A stretch of DNA of 64,000 nt from DASQFQ01 sp963730115 (GCA_963730115.1 CAVSQM010000012.1:620001-684000); one strand, 5' to 3'. Shown: positions 1-8,883, counted from the first letter of the stretch. The notes: generated from the sequence alone by a model not told the origin. Translations and numbers: made by a program.

Positions 1-289
1 CCTCCAACCCGAGCTCGCCCTCGCCGGCACCCGACAGCACCATCACGACCTGGCTGGGACACACCTCGAGGATGCGGCTCGTGGCCAGGATGCCGTCGAG
101 CCTGGGCATGACAGCGTCGATGAGGACGACGTCAGGCCGGTGATGCAAGCCGAGCGCCACCGCCTCGCGCCCGTCCTCGGCCTCCGCGACCACGCTCATC
201 CCGGCCGCCTCGAGCGCGTGCTTGGTCACGCGCCGAGCGAGCGCGTCGTCATCCGCGATGACCACGCGTAACGGCGTATCCGCTGACAT
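1..289 (-). CDS. Response regulator receiver domain, C-terminus cut by window edge
   Basis: The first 96 residues of a CheY-like receiver domain are visible. The acidic pocket is IADDD (residues 11-15), and the phospho-acceptor is Asp58 in a VVLIDAVMP motif. The ATG start is at 289, facing away from the amidase across an 83-bp gap. Any output domain lies beyond base 1, so it is unknown whether this is a NarL-type regulator, an AmiR/NasR-type ANTAR regulator or a stand-alone receiver. No cognate kinase is visible in the window. Confidence 0.85.
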   Translation of the reverse strand, partial: MSADTPLRVVIADDDALARRVTKHALEAAGMSVVAEAEDGREAVALGLHHRPDVVLIDAVMPRLDGILATSRILEVCPSQVVMVLSGAGEGELGLE

Positions 290-372
290 CCGTGTAACCA
301 CTCCTTCTCCCGATCCCTGGTGCAACACACCCGTACAGCGTCAAACGCTCGTGGTGAGGAAAACTGGCGGCC

Positions 373-1794
373 ATGGACCTCCACGACTACGCCGTCTGCG
401 ACGCGACAGAGCTGCGCCGCCTGATCGGGGCCGGTGAGGTCGGCGCCGGAGAGGTGCGAGCGGCCGCGCTGCGGGCGATCGAGGCGGTCGAACCGCAGCT
501 CAACGCGGTCGTCGGGGGACCCTACGAGGACGCGGCCGCGGCCGAGCACGGGCCGCTGGCGGGCGTGCCGTTCGCGGTCAAGGACACGCTCCCCGAGGCC
601 GGCCGGGCGCTCGGGTTCGGCAGCCGCCTGCTCGACGGCTTCGTCGCGCGGCGTGACGCCACGCTGGCCGAGCGGTTCCGGGCAGCGGGCCTGATCTCAC
701 TGGTGCGCACCGCCACGCCGGAGTTCGCGTTCAACATCGACACGGCGCCGGTCGATCACGGGCCCACGCGCAACCCCTGGGATCCGGCGCGCGGCCCGGG
801 CGGGTCGAGCGGCGGCGCGGCCGCGCTCGTGGCGTCGCGCGCGGTGCCGATGGCCCATGCCAACGACGGCGGCGGCTCGATCCGCATCCCCGCGGCCTGG
901 TGCGGGCTCGTCGGGCTCAAGCCCTCGCGCGGGCGGGTGCCGATCGGGCCGGCGGTGGGCGAGGCGGTCGGAGGGTTCGCGCACGAGTTCGCGCTGACGC
1001 GCAGCGTGCGTGACGCGGCGCTGCTGCTCGATGCCATCACCGGCCCTGCGCCCGGCGATCGCTACTACGTCGAGCGGCCGCCCACGCCGTTCGCCGCTGC
1101 GCTGCAGCGCGAGCCCGGCCGCTTGCGCGTGGCCGTCCACCGTCGCTCGTTCTTCGGCGTCGAGACCGCGCCCGCGGTCGACGCCGCGGTGCGGGCGACG
1201 GCCCAGGCGCTCGAGGACCTGGGCCACGAGGTCGAGGAAGCCTGCCCCGCCGTCGCGGACGACGTGCTGCGCGAGTGCGTCACGACGGTGTGGTCGGTCG
1301 ACCTGGCCGAGCTGGCGGCGACGTTCGAGCGCGCGACCGATCGCGCCGCGGGCCCCGGACTCGTCGAGGCCGCGTCGTGGGCGTGCATCCGCCACGGGCG
1401 AGCGCTCACCGCACTCGACCTCCAGGCGGCCGCGCGGGTCGTCAACTCGACCGCCCGGCGCTGGGGTCGCTTCCTCGACGACTACGACCTCTTCCTCTGC
1501 CCCACGGCACCGACGCCGGCCCTCCCCTCCGGGGCGCCCGACCAGGACGATGCGCGGATCAGCACGGCGGAGGCCTGGATCGACGAGGTCTTCTCGAAGG
1601 TGCCGTTCACCGCGATCGCCAACCTCTCGGGCCAGCCGGCGATCAGCCTCCCGCTCGCCGAGACCGACGACGGCCTGCCGGTCGGCGTGATGCTCACCGC
1701 CCAGTCGCTGCGTGAGGATCTGCTCCTGCAGGTCGCGGCCCAGCTCGAGCGCGTCCTGCCGTGGCAGACCCGCGTGCCGGCCGTGTCTGTCTAG
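373..1794 (+). CDS. Amidase signature family hydrolase
   Basis: A 473-aa amidase that hydrolyses a carboxamide; the substrate cannot be told from sequence. The Ser-cisSer-Lys triad is complete: Lys70 in PFAVKD, Ser145 in GGSSGG and Ser169 in DGGGSIRIP. The spacings of 75 and 24 residues equal those of fatty-acid amide hydrolase. Length is normal for a stand-alone amidase, and no GatB or GatC gene is adjacent, so a GatA role is unlikely. Nine bases separate it from the downstream dehydrogenase, so the two are probably co-transcribed in nitrogen-compound catabolism (inference). Confidence 0.88.
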   Translation: MDLHDYAVCDATELRRLIGAGEVGAGEVRAAALRAIEAVEPQLNAVVGGPYEDAAAAEHGPLAGVPFAVKDTLPEAGRALGFGSRLLDGFVARRDATLAERFRAAGLISLVRTATPEFAFNIDTAPVDHGPTRNPWDPARGPGGSSGGAAALVASRAVPMAHANDGGGSIRIPAAWCGLVGLKPSRGRVPIGPAVGEAVGGFAHEFALTRSVRDAALLLDAITGPAPGDRYYVERPPTPFAAALQREPGRLRVAVHRRSFFGVETAPAVDAAVRATAQALEDLGHEVEEACPAVADDVLRECVTTVWSVDLAELAATFERATDRAAGPGLVEAASWACIRHGRALTALDLQAAARVVNSTARRWGRFLDDYDLFLCPTAPTPALPSGAPDQDDARISTAEAWIDEVFSKVPFTAIANLSGQPAISLPLAETDDGLPVGVMLTAQSLREDLLLQVAAQLERVLPWQTRVPAVSV

Positions 1795-1803
1795 GCTCAC
1801 GGC

Positions 1804-2871
1804 GTGCGGCTGATCGAGCTCCGCGACGACCGCCATGGCCTCGAGGCCTTCGTGGTCGTCGACCATGACCAGTTCTCGATCGCGGCCGGCGGGACGCGGA
1901 TGCTGCCGGACGTGGACGTCGAGGAAGTCGCGCGCCTCGCGCGCGCGATGACCTGGAAGTTCGCCGTCTGGCGCGTCCCCTACGCGGGCGCGAAGGCGGG
2001 CGTGCGGTTCGCCGGCGGCGCGCGCGACGAGGTCCTCGCCGCCTATCGGCGAGCACTCGAGCCCTACCGCGAGGAGTTCATCACCGGGCCCGACATGGGC
2101 ACGTCCCCGGCCGACTTCACGGAGGGCTTGGACGGCCCGCCGCCGCTCTGGGCACAGAGCCACGAGGGCGTCGACATGGACGACCTCGCCACGGGCCACG
2201 GCGTCAAGGCGGCCGCGGAGGCGGCGCTGGCCCACGGCGGCCGCGCGCTGACGGGCGCCGCGATCGCGATCGAGGGCTTCGGCAAGGTCGGCGCGGGGAT
2301 GGCGCTCGCCTCCGCGCGCGCGGGCGCCCGCATCGTCGGCGTGAGCACGGTGGACGGGCTGCTCGCCGATCCGGACGGCCTCGACGTCGACGAGCTGTTC
2401 GCGTTGCGCGAGCGGTTCGGCGACGCGCTCGTGGCGCACGGGCCGGCGCCCGTCCGCCCGCGCGAGGAGCTGTTCGACCTGGCGTGCGATGTGCTCGTGC
2501 CCGGCGCGCGGCCGGACTCGATCACGCGCGAGGTGGCCTCGCGGCTGCGCTGCGCGGTCGTCGCCCCGGGTGCGAACGTCCCGTACGGTCCGGGCGCCGT
2601 GGAGGAGCTCGATCGCCGCGGGATCGTCGCCGTCCCCGACTTCATCGCGAACGCCGGCGGCATCCACCTCTACACCCGGGTCGGCCAGGGCGCGTCCCCG
2701 CCGGAGGCGCTGACGCAGATCGAGGCGCTGATCCGCGAGGGCGTCGCCCGCATCCTCGCCGCCGCCGACGAGAACGCCATCACGCCCCGTGCCGCGGCGT
2801 TTCGCGCCGGCCGGGAGTTCCTCGCCGAGTCGGGCGCGGACGACGAGCTGCTGGACGAGCTCTTCAGCTGA
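1804..2871 (+). CDS. Glu/Leu/Phe/Val-type amino acid dehydrogenase
   Basis: A 355-aa NAD(P)-dependent oxidative deaminase of the leucine/valine dehydrogenase branch. It starts with GTG. GGTRM (29-33), Lys52 (MTWKFAV) and Lys64 (AGAKAG) are 12 residues apart, as in the family's substrate-binding and catalytic lysine pair; PDMGT carries the catalytic Asp. GFGKVG near residue 160 is the Rossmann nucleotide loop. The length matches leucine dehydrogenase (about 350-365 aa) rather than glutamate dehydrogenase (over 400). It follows the amidase by 9 bases. Its stop overlaps the end of the convergent sigma factor by 8 bases. Confidence 0.85.
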   Translation: MRLIELRDDRHGLEAFVVVDHDQFSIAAGGTRMLPDVDVEEVARLARAMTWKFAVWRVPYAGAKAGVRFAGGARDEVLAAYRRALEPYREEFITGPDMGTSPADFTEGLDGPPPLWAQSHEGVDMDDLATGHGVKAAAEAALAHGGRALTGAAIAIEGFGKVGAGMALASARAGARIVGVSTVDGLLADPDGLDVDELFALRERFGDALVAHGPAPVRPREELFDLACDVLVPGARPDSITREVASRLRCAVVAPGANVPYGPGAVEELDRRGIVAVPDFIANAGGIHLYTRVGQGASPPEALTQIEALIREGVARILAAADENAITPRAAAFRAGREFLAESGADDELLDELFS

Positions 2872-4063
2872 GCGATCGGGACCGCGCGCGTGCGGCCTGG
2901 CGGACCAGGTGATCGCGCTCGGCGACGTTCGCGGCTTGGCGCGCTGCCTCCGCGTAGGCCGTGGCCGCGGACGGCAGGTCGCCGCCCAGCTCGTGCAGGT
3001 GGCCGCGGACGGCGTGCCAGCGGTGGCGGTCGCCGATCACGTCGCGCAGCCGGTCGGTCTCGCGCAGCCCTGCGGCGGCGCCGAGGACGTGGCCGACCGC
3101 GACCGCGCGGCCGAGCACGGCGGCCGGGTCCTGGCGCACCGGGTCGTCGGCGAGGGCGACGAGGTCGTCGTACCAGGCGAGGATCTGCGCCCAGTCGGTC
3201 TCCTCGGCGCTTGCCGCGTCGTCGTGCAAGGCGGCGATGGCGGCCTCGATCTGGTAGCGGCCGGGGCGCTGGACGGCCAGCGCCGACTGCAGGACCCGCA
3301 CGCCCTCGGCGATCTCGCGCGTGTCCCACAGCCCGCGGTCCTGCCGATCGAGCGTGACGATCCGGCCCTCGCGATCGAGCCGCGCCGGCAGGCGCGCGTG
3401 GTTGAGGAGCATCAGCGCGAGCAACCCGCGCGCCTCCGGTTCCTCGGTGGCGAGGGTGAGCTGGCGGGCGAGCCGCATCGCCTCGCCGGCCAGGTCCGGG
3501 CGGGTGGGTCCGTATCCGTGGCCGGCCGTGTAGATGAGGTAGAGCACGCGCAGCACGACGGCGAGGTCGCCGGGCTGGTCCAGGCGGCGTCCACGCAGGG
3601 TCCGCTTGGCGCGGCTGATCCGCTGCGCCATCGTCGCCTCCGGGACGTAGAAGGCGTCGGCGATCTCGCGAGTGGTGAGGCCGCCGACCGCGCGCAGCGT
3701 CAGGGCCACCTGGGAGGCGGGCGCGAGGTCGGGGTGGCAGCAGCAGAACAGCAGGAAGAGGGTGTCGTCGCCCTCCTCCGTGATTCCATGCCCGCCCGCC
3801 CGCGGCTCCGCTGACGTCGTCTCCTCGCGGCGGAGCCGGGCGGCCTCGCTGCGGCGGGCGTCGACGAGCCGCCGCGTAGCGACCGTGGTCAGCCACGCGC
3901 GCGGATCGTCCGGCGGATGCTCGGGCCACACCCGCAGCGCCTCCAGCAGCGCCTCCTGGAGCGCGTCCTCGGCGGCGTCGAAGTCCTCGCCCCGCCGCAC
4001 CAGGCCCGCGAGCACCCGCGGGACGAGAACGCGCAGCGCGCCCTCGTCCAGCCGTGGCGTCAC
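2864..4063 (-). CDS. ECF42-type RNA polymerase sigma factor
   Basis: A 399-aa ECF sigma factor with a long C-terminal extension. Region 2 lies near residues 20-70 (EDALQEALLEAL, then DPRAWLTTVATRR) and sigma-4 around 105-160 (TTREIADAFYVPEATMAQRISRA reads as its HTH). The following ~230 residues form the DUF6596/TPR-like region (YLIYTAGHGYG, LNHARLPAR) typical of ECF42. I chose GTG at 4063 because GTGA overlaps the stop of the YCII gene, implying translational coupling. An in-frame upstream extension reads antisense-like through the YCII gene and was discarded. ECF42 factors usually sit next to DGPF/YCII genes, as here, and have no classical anti-sigma factor. Confidence 0.88.
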   Translation of the reverse strand: MTPRLDEGALRVLVPRVLAGLVRRGEDFDAAEDALQEALLEALRVWPEHPPDDPRAWLTTVATRRLVDARRSEAARLRREETTSAEPRAGGHGITEEGDDTLFLLFCCCHPDLAPASQVALTLRAVGGLTTREIADAFYVPEATMAQRISRAKRTLRGRRLDQPGDLAVVLRVLYLIYTAGHGYGPTRPDLAGEAMRLARQLTLATEEPEARGLLALMLLNHARLPARLDREGRIVTLDRQDRGLWDTREIAEGVRVLQSALAVQRPGRYQIEAAIAALHDDAASAEETDWAQILAWYDDLVALADDPVRQDPAAVLGRAVAVGHVLGAAAGLRETDRLRDVIGDRHRWHAVRGHLHELGGDLPSAATAYAEAARQAANVAERDHLVRQAARARSRSLS

Positions 4064-4455
4064 TCGGACATGACCTCCCGGACGTCGATCCACTCGTGCA
4101 GCGGCCCGCCGCCCGGGCCGGGCTCGGAGGAGATGTAGGCCGCGATCTCGACCGCGCGCTCGTGCGACTCGACGTCGACCATGTACCAGCCCGCCACGAG
4201 GTCGCTGGTCTCGGGCAGCGGGCCGTCGGTGGTGACCGGCGCGGCGTCCGGGCCGCCGTAGCGCACCCAGGTCTGCGCCGGCGTGAGCGCCTGCCCGTCG
4301 ACGTACTCGCCGTTCTCCCGCAGCAGCTCGCCGACGTGCCGGAGGAACGCGAAGTGCGCCTCCACGTCCTCGGGCGCCCACTGGTCGATCGGGGGAAACG
4401 GATGGTGCGGCTCAGGGCCGCCGCGGTAGTGCTTGAGGAGCAGGTACTTCGGCAT
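4060..4455 (-). CDS. YCII/DGPF-domain protein
   Basis: A 131-aa YCII-related (DGPF) protein, starting MPKYLLLKHYRGG, with the signature TDGPLPETSDLVAGWYMVDV in the second half. The ATG at 4455 is preceded by AGGAG seven bases upstream, so a longer upstream reading was dropped. Its stop overlaps the GTG of the ECF42 gene (GTGA), so the pair forms one operon. The molecular function of DGPF proteins is not established; their linkage to ECF42 factors is known from comparative genomics. Confidence 0.87.
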   Translation of the reverse strand: MPKYLLLKHYRGGPEPHHPFPPIDQWAPEDVEAHFAFLRHVGELLRENGEYVDGQALTPAQTWVRYGGPDAAPVTTDGPLPETSDLVAGWYMVDVESHERAVEIAAYISSEPGPGGGPLHEWIDVREVMSE

Positions 4456-4528
4456 GGTGGTCTCCTGGCGTCGTGGGCCGCGTCTGTCGTGGCCCTTCAC
4501 CCTGGTGAGCGGAGCCGATCAGAGTTTC

Positions 4529-4534
4529 TCGACA
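4529..4534 (-). promoter_or_regulatory. Possible ECF42 -35 element
   Basis: On the minus strand TGTCGA lies 74 bases upstream of the YCII start. From memory, ECF42-dependent promoters carry TGTCGA at -35 and CGAC/CGTC at -10. The -35 word matches exactly, but the expected position downstream reads only CGCTC, so the match is partial. Confidence 0.35.
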
Positions 4535-5054
4535 TCAGTCGTAGTAGCGCCGGGCGCTCGACCCGATGCGCGTCACGTCCGTGCCGTAGACATGGATCGA
4601 GATCGCCGTCGTGTCGGAGGTGTTGTGGACGCGATGGATGTCGCCGGGCGGCGCGAAGCCGCTGACGTCGCCGACGTGGTTGTCGCTGCTGCCGAGCGGC
4701 GTGAGGTCGGCGTCGAAGAGCTCCTCGTGCTCGACGCCCTGGATCGACCCCGAAGACGCACCACGTCACGTGATCGTGGATGCGCGTGATCTGGCCGGGC
4801 CGCCACACCAGGCCGACGATCGAGAACGAGCCGTCGGGCTCGACATGCAGGGTGTGGCCGCGGTAGCCGTCGGGCGAGCCGAGGCGCTGCTCGGCGGTCA
4901 GCACGTCAGGGCTGGGCAGATGCCGACGCAGCTGCTCGGCGACGAGCTCGGCGGTGCCCGACCAGTCGGCCTGTGCGGCAACGGCGGCGCGGGTTCCGGC
5001 GACCAGCTCGGCGAGCTCGGCGACGGGACGGGTCTGGGTGATGGCCATGCCCAT
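4535..5054 (-). pseudogene. Cysteine-dioxygenase-like cupin, frameshifted
   Basis: Cupin of the cysteine dioxygenase family, which oxidises cysteine-type thiols using a non-haem iron. The first part reads normally to HDHVTWCVFG (iron-binding His-x-His). The frame then breaks within 4742-4751. One frame over, the protein resumes as QGVEHEELF, continues through FAPPGDIHRVHN (third metal His) and ends SARRYYD with TGA at 4535. Removing one base restores about 172 residues without any stop. I chose ATG 5054 (alternative 5048); a longer start at 5090 would place the palindrome at 5070-5081 inside the gene. It is divergent from a LysR gene that probably controls it. Confidence 0.8.
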
Positions 5055-5069
5055 AGCCTGCGCCACGTC

Positions 5070-5081
5070 GACGTATACGTC
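5070..5081. promoter_or_regulatory. 12-bp perfect palindrome, operator candidate
   Basis: GACGTATACGTC is a perfect palindrome in the gap between the dioxygenase and LysR genes. It is an extra candidate operator for the divergent promoters. No protein can be assigned from sequence alone. Confidence 0.45.
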
Positions 5082-5100
5082 CAATGCCAACTCTCGCGCA

Positions 5101-5125
5101 CATCCATAGATATGCTTGATGGATG
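5101..5125. promoter_or_regulatory. LysR-type T-N11-A box
   Basis: CATCCAT (5101-5107) and ATGGATG (5119-5125) are perfect 7-bp inverted arms separated by exactly 11 bases, the classical LysR-type T-N11-A layout. The right arm contains the LysR start codon, consistent with autorepression from a leaderless or very short leader. Confidence 0.65.
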
Positions 5126-5989
5126 CTGGACGTCACGCGGCTGCGGGTCATCGACGCCGTCGCCCGCCTCGGCTCGGTCACCGCCGCGGCCAAGGAGCTC
5201 GACTACTCGCAGCCGTCGGTCAGCCACCACCTTGCCCGGCTCGAGGCCGAGACCGGCGCGCAGCTGCTGCAACGGGTCGGACGCGGCATCCGGCTCACCC
5301 AGGCCGGCGAGCTGCTCGCCGATCGCGCCGCCGAGATCATCGGCCGGATCGACGCCGCCGACGCGGAGCTGGCTGCGCACGTCGGCCTGACCGCCGGGCG
5401 GGTGCGCCTGGCCGGCTTCTCGTCGGCGATCGGGGCACTGGTGCCGCACGCCATGGCGACGCTGGCCCGCCAGTACCCCACCCTCGAAGTCAGCCTCACG
5501 GACACGCACCCGGCCGAATCGCTGGACCTGCTGCGCGCCGGCAAGATCGACGTCGCGATCATCTTCCGCTACGACGAGAGCCCGCCCGAGCCCGCCGGCG
5601 TTCGCCTGCACCACCTGCTCGACGATCCCGTCTACCTGCTGTCGACCAAGCGCGTCCGCACGCTCACCGCGCTGCGCGACGCGACCTGGATCGCCGGCTG
5701 CGAACGGTGCCGCAGCCACCTGCTGTCGGTGTGCGCCGACAAGGGATTCGAGCCGCGGATCGGTTACGTCTCCGACGACATGATCGTGATGCAGTCGCTG
5801 GTCGCGGCCGGACTGGGCGTGACGACGATCCCGGGACTCGCGCTGCGCGCCCACCGCGCCGACGGCGTCGTCGCCTCGGAGTTGCCCGGCTCGCGCCGAC
5901 ACGTCCTCGCCGCGACCTACGGCGATCCGCCCGACCCGCCCGGCACCGCCGCGCTGGTGGCCGCGCTCGCCGAGGCCGCGATCGCCTAA
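5123..5989 (+). CDS. LysR-family transcriptional regulator
   Basis: A 288-aa LysR regulator. The N-terminal winged HTH (residues 1-60) contains GSVTAAAKELDYSQPSVSHH, and the linker helix leads to the two-lobed effector-binding domain (about 85-285). It is divergent from the cysteine-dioxygenase-like gene, with a T-N11-A box between them, so it likely controls that gene and itself. Its stop overlaps that of the convergent MFS gene by four bases. Confidence 0.9.
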   Translation: MLDVTRLRVIDAVARLGSVTAAAKELDYSQPSVSHHLARLEAETGAQLLQRVGRGIRLTQAGELLADRAAEIIGRIDAADAELAAHVGLTAGRVRLAGFSSAIGALVPHAMATLARQYPTLEVSLTDTHPAESLDLLRAGKIDVAIIFRYDESPPEPAGVRLHHLLDDPVYLLSTKRVRTLTALRDATWIAGCERCRSHLLSVCADKGFEPRIGYVSDDMIVMQSLVAAGLGVTTIPGLALRAHRADGVVASELPGSRRHVLAATYGDPPDPPGTAALVAALAEAAIA

Positions 5990-7131
5990 CGCGCTCGACC
6001 GACGAGCGCGAGCGCCGCCGCGGCGAGCACGAGCAGGATCGGCACGACCACGAGCGCGGCCGTCAGCGAGGTTGCGTCGGCCAGCGCCCCGACCGTGAGC
6101 GGCGCCAGGAGCACCGCGAATGACGTCGTCGCCACGGCCCGTCCGCTCGCCAGCGCCGCCCGGTCCGATGCGAGCGAGACGGTCACCGACAGTCCCATCG
6201 GGAACAGGTTGCCCAGCCCGATCCCCAGCAGCGTCAGGCCGACGAGCGCCTGCGCGGGCGCCGTCGCCGGCCACAGGATCGCGAACCCCGCGGCGGACAC
6301 GGCCAGCGCGACCGCGAGCAGCCGCGCCGGATCGTGCCGGCGCGTCAGCCGGCTGCCGAGCACGCGCCCGGCCAGCACGCCGCCGAAGTAGCCGGCCATC
6401 AGCGCCACCGCGGTGTCCGTCGACACGTCGGCGGCGTCCTCGACGAAGGTGGCGCCCCAGGCGTTGACGCACCACTCGGCCGCTGTGGTGCAGAAGAGCA
6501 TCGCGGCCGCGATCCAGAACACGGCGGGGAGGCGGCCGTGCGCCACGTGCGAGGGCGGCGGCGCGTCGATCGCCAGCCGTCGGTTGCTCCCCCACGCGAC
6601 CACCGGGACCGCGAGCGAGGCCAGCACCGCGACCCGCCAGCCCGCGCCCAGCGCCGCCGTCAGCGACAGCACGCCGATCAGCCCGACGTAGGCGATGCTG
6701 GCCGCCACGTTGGCCTCGGTCAGCGCGACCGCGCGGCGCTCGCCGTGGTGGTCGGCGAGCAGGGCCTGGATCGTCACCAGCAGCAGGCCGCCGCCGACAC
6801 CCATGACCAGCAGTGACCCGATGGTCACGACAGCGGTGCGCCCCGCCGTCAACCCGATCGCCCCCGCGGCCATCAGCGCGGCCGACGACCAGAACAGCGC
6901 GCGCCGCCCGAGCGCGCGCTCGATCCGTGCGGAGATCACGCCCGCGACCAGGGCCCCGGCCGCGAACGCCGCGACGTGCAGCCCGCCGATCGAGTAGCTC
7001 AGGTCGAGCTCGTCGCGCAGGTGCCCGATGACGAGGCCCGGTGCGGCCTGGAGGTAGGCGAACCACGCGAGCAGCGCGTACGCGATCCAGGTGAGCCGAT
7101 CGCGTCGGAACTCCATCCTTGGAATCAGCAT
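5986..7131 (-). CDS. MFS transporter
   Basis: A 381-aa integral membrane protein with about 12 hydrophobic segments in two halves. The first loop carries a major-facilitator-like motif (SARIERALGRRALFW, near residues 68-82), repeated in degenerate form in the second half (GSRLTRRHDP). GAGG from 7137 to 7140 on the minus strand serves ATG 7131; an internal ATG at 7116 is an alternative. The substrate is unknown. It is convergent with the LysR gene and therefore not in its operon. Confidence 0.85.
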   Translation of the reverse strand: MLIPRMEFRRDRLTWIAYALLAWFAYLQAAPGLVIGHLRDELDLSYSIGGLHVAAFAAGALVAGVISARIERALGRRALFWSSAALMAAGAIGLTAGRTAVVTIGSLLVMGVGGGLLLVTIQALLADHHGERRAVALTEANVAASIAYVGLIGVLSLTAALGAGWRVAVLASLAVPVVAWGSNRRLAIDAPPPSHVAHGRLPAVFWIAAAMLFCTTAAEWCVNAWGATFVEDAADVSTDTAVALMAGYFGGVLAGRVLGSRLTRRHDPARLLAVALAVSAAGFAILWPATAPAQALVGLTLLGIGLGNLFPMGLSVTVSLASDRAALASGRAVATTSFAVLLAPLTVGALADATSLTAALVVVPILLVLAAAALALVGRAR

Positions 7132-7181
7132 ATGGCCCTCACCCGTCCGTACCGGGCTTGAGCGGTCGTCTCGCCGGGTAG

Positions 7182-7442
7182 GTGGCGGGCGTGCGCACTG
7201 AAGTGGATCGCGGCGAGGGCAACGCGCTCCTGGATGCCGTGGTGCGACTGGTGACCGACGTCCTGCGACGGCGCGGGTTCGCGCTGCTGGCGCCCGTGGG
7301 GGCGAGATTCCGGATGGCCGAGAACGGCAGCACGGGTGTCGAGGTCGCGGTCCGCCTCGAGGATCCGCGTCACGCCACCGCCGCCAAGGCTGTGCTCGTC
7401 GAGCGCTTTCCCGATCAGCTCTCCGAGCTGAACGTCAGCTAG
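7182..7442 (+). CDS. Small hypothetical protein
   Basis: 86 residues, not recognised. High GC at third codon positions and a mixed hydrophobic/charged composition argue that it is real. The pattern (an amphipathic N-terminal helix, a hydrophobic FALLAPVGARFRM strand, then helix-rich C-terminus) suggests a small alpha/beta domain. GTG at 7182 or the in-frame GTG at 7191 could start it. A weak hairpin follows the stop. The antisense reading of similar length is composition-biased and was discarded. Confidence 0.5.
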   Translation: MAGVRTEVDRGEGNALLDAVVRLVTDVLRRRGFALLAPVGARFRMAENGSTGVEVAVRLEDPRHATAAKAVLVERFPDQLSELNVS

Positions 7443-7459
7443 CCAGGCGGTACGGGCAT

Positions 7460-7477
7460 CCCCAGCCGGGTCTGGGG
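7460..7477. terminator. Candidate hairpin terminator
   Basis: CCCCAG (7460-7465) and CTGGGG (7472-7477) can form a 6-bp GC stem with a 6-base loop, 18 bases after the stop of the small gene. There is no T run, so this is a weak, GC-type terminator call. Confidence 0.35.
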
Positions 7478-7524
7478 CTGGCCCGGTCGACCACGGCAAC
7501 GCGCGTCCGGGAGAATCCGTCCGC

Positions 7525-8883
7525 ATGACGCGCGCTGCGACGGATGGCCGGCTCCTGGAGGCCGGCGCCCCTGGATACGACGAGGCACGGACGGTGTGGA
7601 ACGCGATGGTCGACCACCGGCCGCACGGGATCTTCCGCTGCGCGAGTGCGGACGACGTGGTCGAGGCGATCCGCTACGGCCGCGAACGCGACCTCGAGAT
7701 CGGCGTGCGCTCCGGAGGGCACAGCGTGCTCGGGCTCGGCGTCCCGGAGGGCGGCCTGTCGATCGACCTGACACCGATGGGCGGCGTCCGCGTCGATCCC
7801 GAGCGCCGTCGCGCGTGGGTGCAGGGCGGAGCGCTGCTCGGCGCGCTCGATCGCGCCGCGATGGAGCACGGGCTGACCACGACCGCGGGCAACGTGTCCC
7901 ACACCGGCGCCGGTGGGCTGACGCTCGGCGGCGGCATGGGCTGGCTCGCGCGTCAGCTCGGCCTGTCGTGCGACAACGTGGAGGCCTACGAGCTGATCAC
8001 CGCGGACGGCGAGCGGCTGCGCGTCGACGAGGCCGGGAACCCCGATCTGTTCTGGGGCCTGCGCGGCGGTGGCGGCAACTTCGGCGTCGTCACCGAGTTC
8101 GAGTTCCGGCTGCACCCGGTGGCCGAACAGGCGCACGTCGTCGACCTGTTCTTCGCGATCGAGGATGCGGCGGCAGTGCTGCGCGGCTGGCGCGATCTGA
8201 GCGCGATCGCCCCTCGCGCGGCCACGTTCACCGCCTGGGTGGGCGAGTCGCTCTCGCCGGTGCTCGCGCCGGAGTGGCGCAACCGGCCGGTGGCGAGCGT
8301 CGGCTTCGTGTGGGCCGGCGAGCCCGAGCTCGACCGGCAGCTGCTCCCGGAGCTGCGCGCGCTCGGCCGCCCGGTCGCGGAGCGCGTCGAGGCGGTCTCG
8401 TACGTCGAGCTGCAGCGGATGGAGGACACGCTCCAAGGCCACGCGCTGCGCCGCTACTGGAAGGGCCACTACTTCCGCTCCTTGCCGGACGAGGCGATCG
8501 ACGCGTTCCTGCTCCGCGGCACGCCCGACGGGTACGGCGAGCGGCTGCCGGCCGGCTCCCTGCAGGCCTACGGCGGCGCGATCGCCGAGGTGCCGGAAGC
8601 CGACACCGCCTTCAGCCAGCGCGACGCGATCTTCGAGTTCGTCGGCTCCGCGCGCTGGTCCGATCCCGCCGAGGACGCGCAGCGGATCGCCGCCGCCCGA
8701 CGCCATGCCTCCTCGCTCGAGCCCTTCGCCAGCGGCATGTACGTCAACGCGATGAGCGACGAGGGCGCTGCGGGCGTGGCGCGCGCATACAGGCCCGCCA
8801 AGCTCGCCCGCCTCAGGTCGCTCAAGGCCGCCTACGACCCCGGCAACGTGTTCCACCTCAATCAGAACATCGAGCCAGGCTGA
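7525..8883 (+). CDS. FAD-linked oxidoreductase (berberine-bridge/PCMH type)
   Basis: A 452-aa flavoprotein with an FAD_binding_4 domain (about 35-170) and a C-terminal BBE motif (YDPGNVFHLNQNI). His66 in RSGGHS is the usual covalent 8-alpha-histidyl FAD site. At the place of the second FAD linkage, the Cys in a G-x-C motif of bicovalent members, the sequence has Val124 (GNVSHTGAGG). The flavin is therefore probably singly attached. No signal peptide is visible. Substrates in the family range from sugars to alkaloids and cannot be assigned. The 3' end overlaps the convergent MocR gene by 26 bases. Confidence 0.88.
   Translation: MTRAATDGRLLEAGAPGYDEARTVWNAMVDHRPHGIFRCASADDVVEAIRYGRERDLEIGVRSGGHSVLGLGVPEGGLSIDLTPMGGVRVDPERRRAWVQGGALLGALDRAAMEHGLTTTAGNVSHTGAGGLTLGGGMGWLARQLGLSCDNVEAYELITADGERLRVDEAGNPDLFWGLRGGGGNFGVVTEFEFRLHPVAEQAHVVDLFFAIEDAAAVLRGWRDLSAIAPRAATFTAWVGESLSPVLAPEWRNRPVASVGFVWAGEPELDRQLLPELRALGRPVAERVEAVSYVELQRMEDTLQGHALRRYWKGHYFRSLPDEAIDAFLLRGTPDGYGERLPAGSLQAYGGAIAEVPEADTAFSQRDAIFEFVGSARWSDPAEDAQRIAAARRHASSLEPFASGMYVNAMSDEGAAGVARAYRPAKLARLRSLKAAYDPGNVFHLNQNIEPG

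Noticed and set aside
4064..4381. N-terminal extension of the ECF42 sigma factor
   Set aside because: It reads through the YCII gene in another frame and is Arg/Gly-rich; the coupled GTG at 4063 gives the normal sigma-2 opening.
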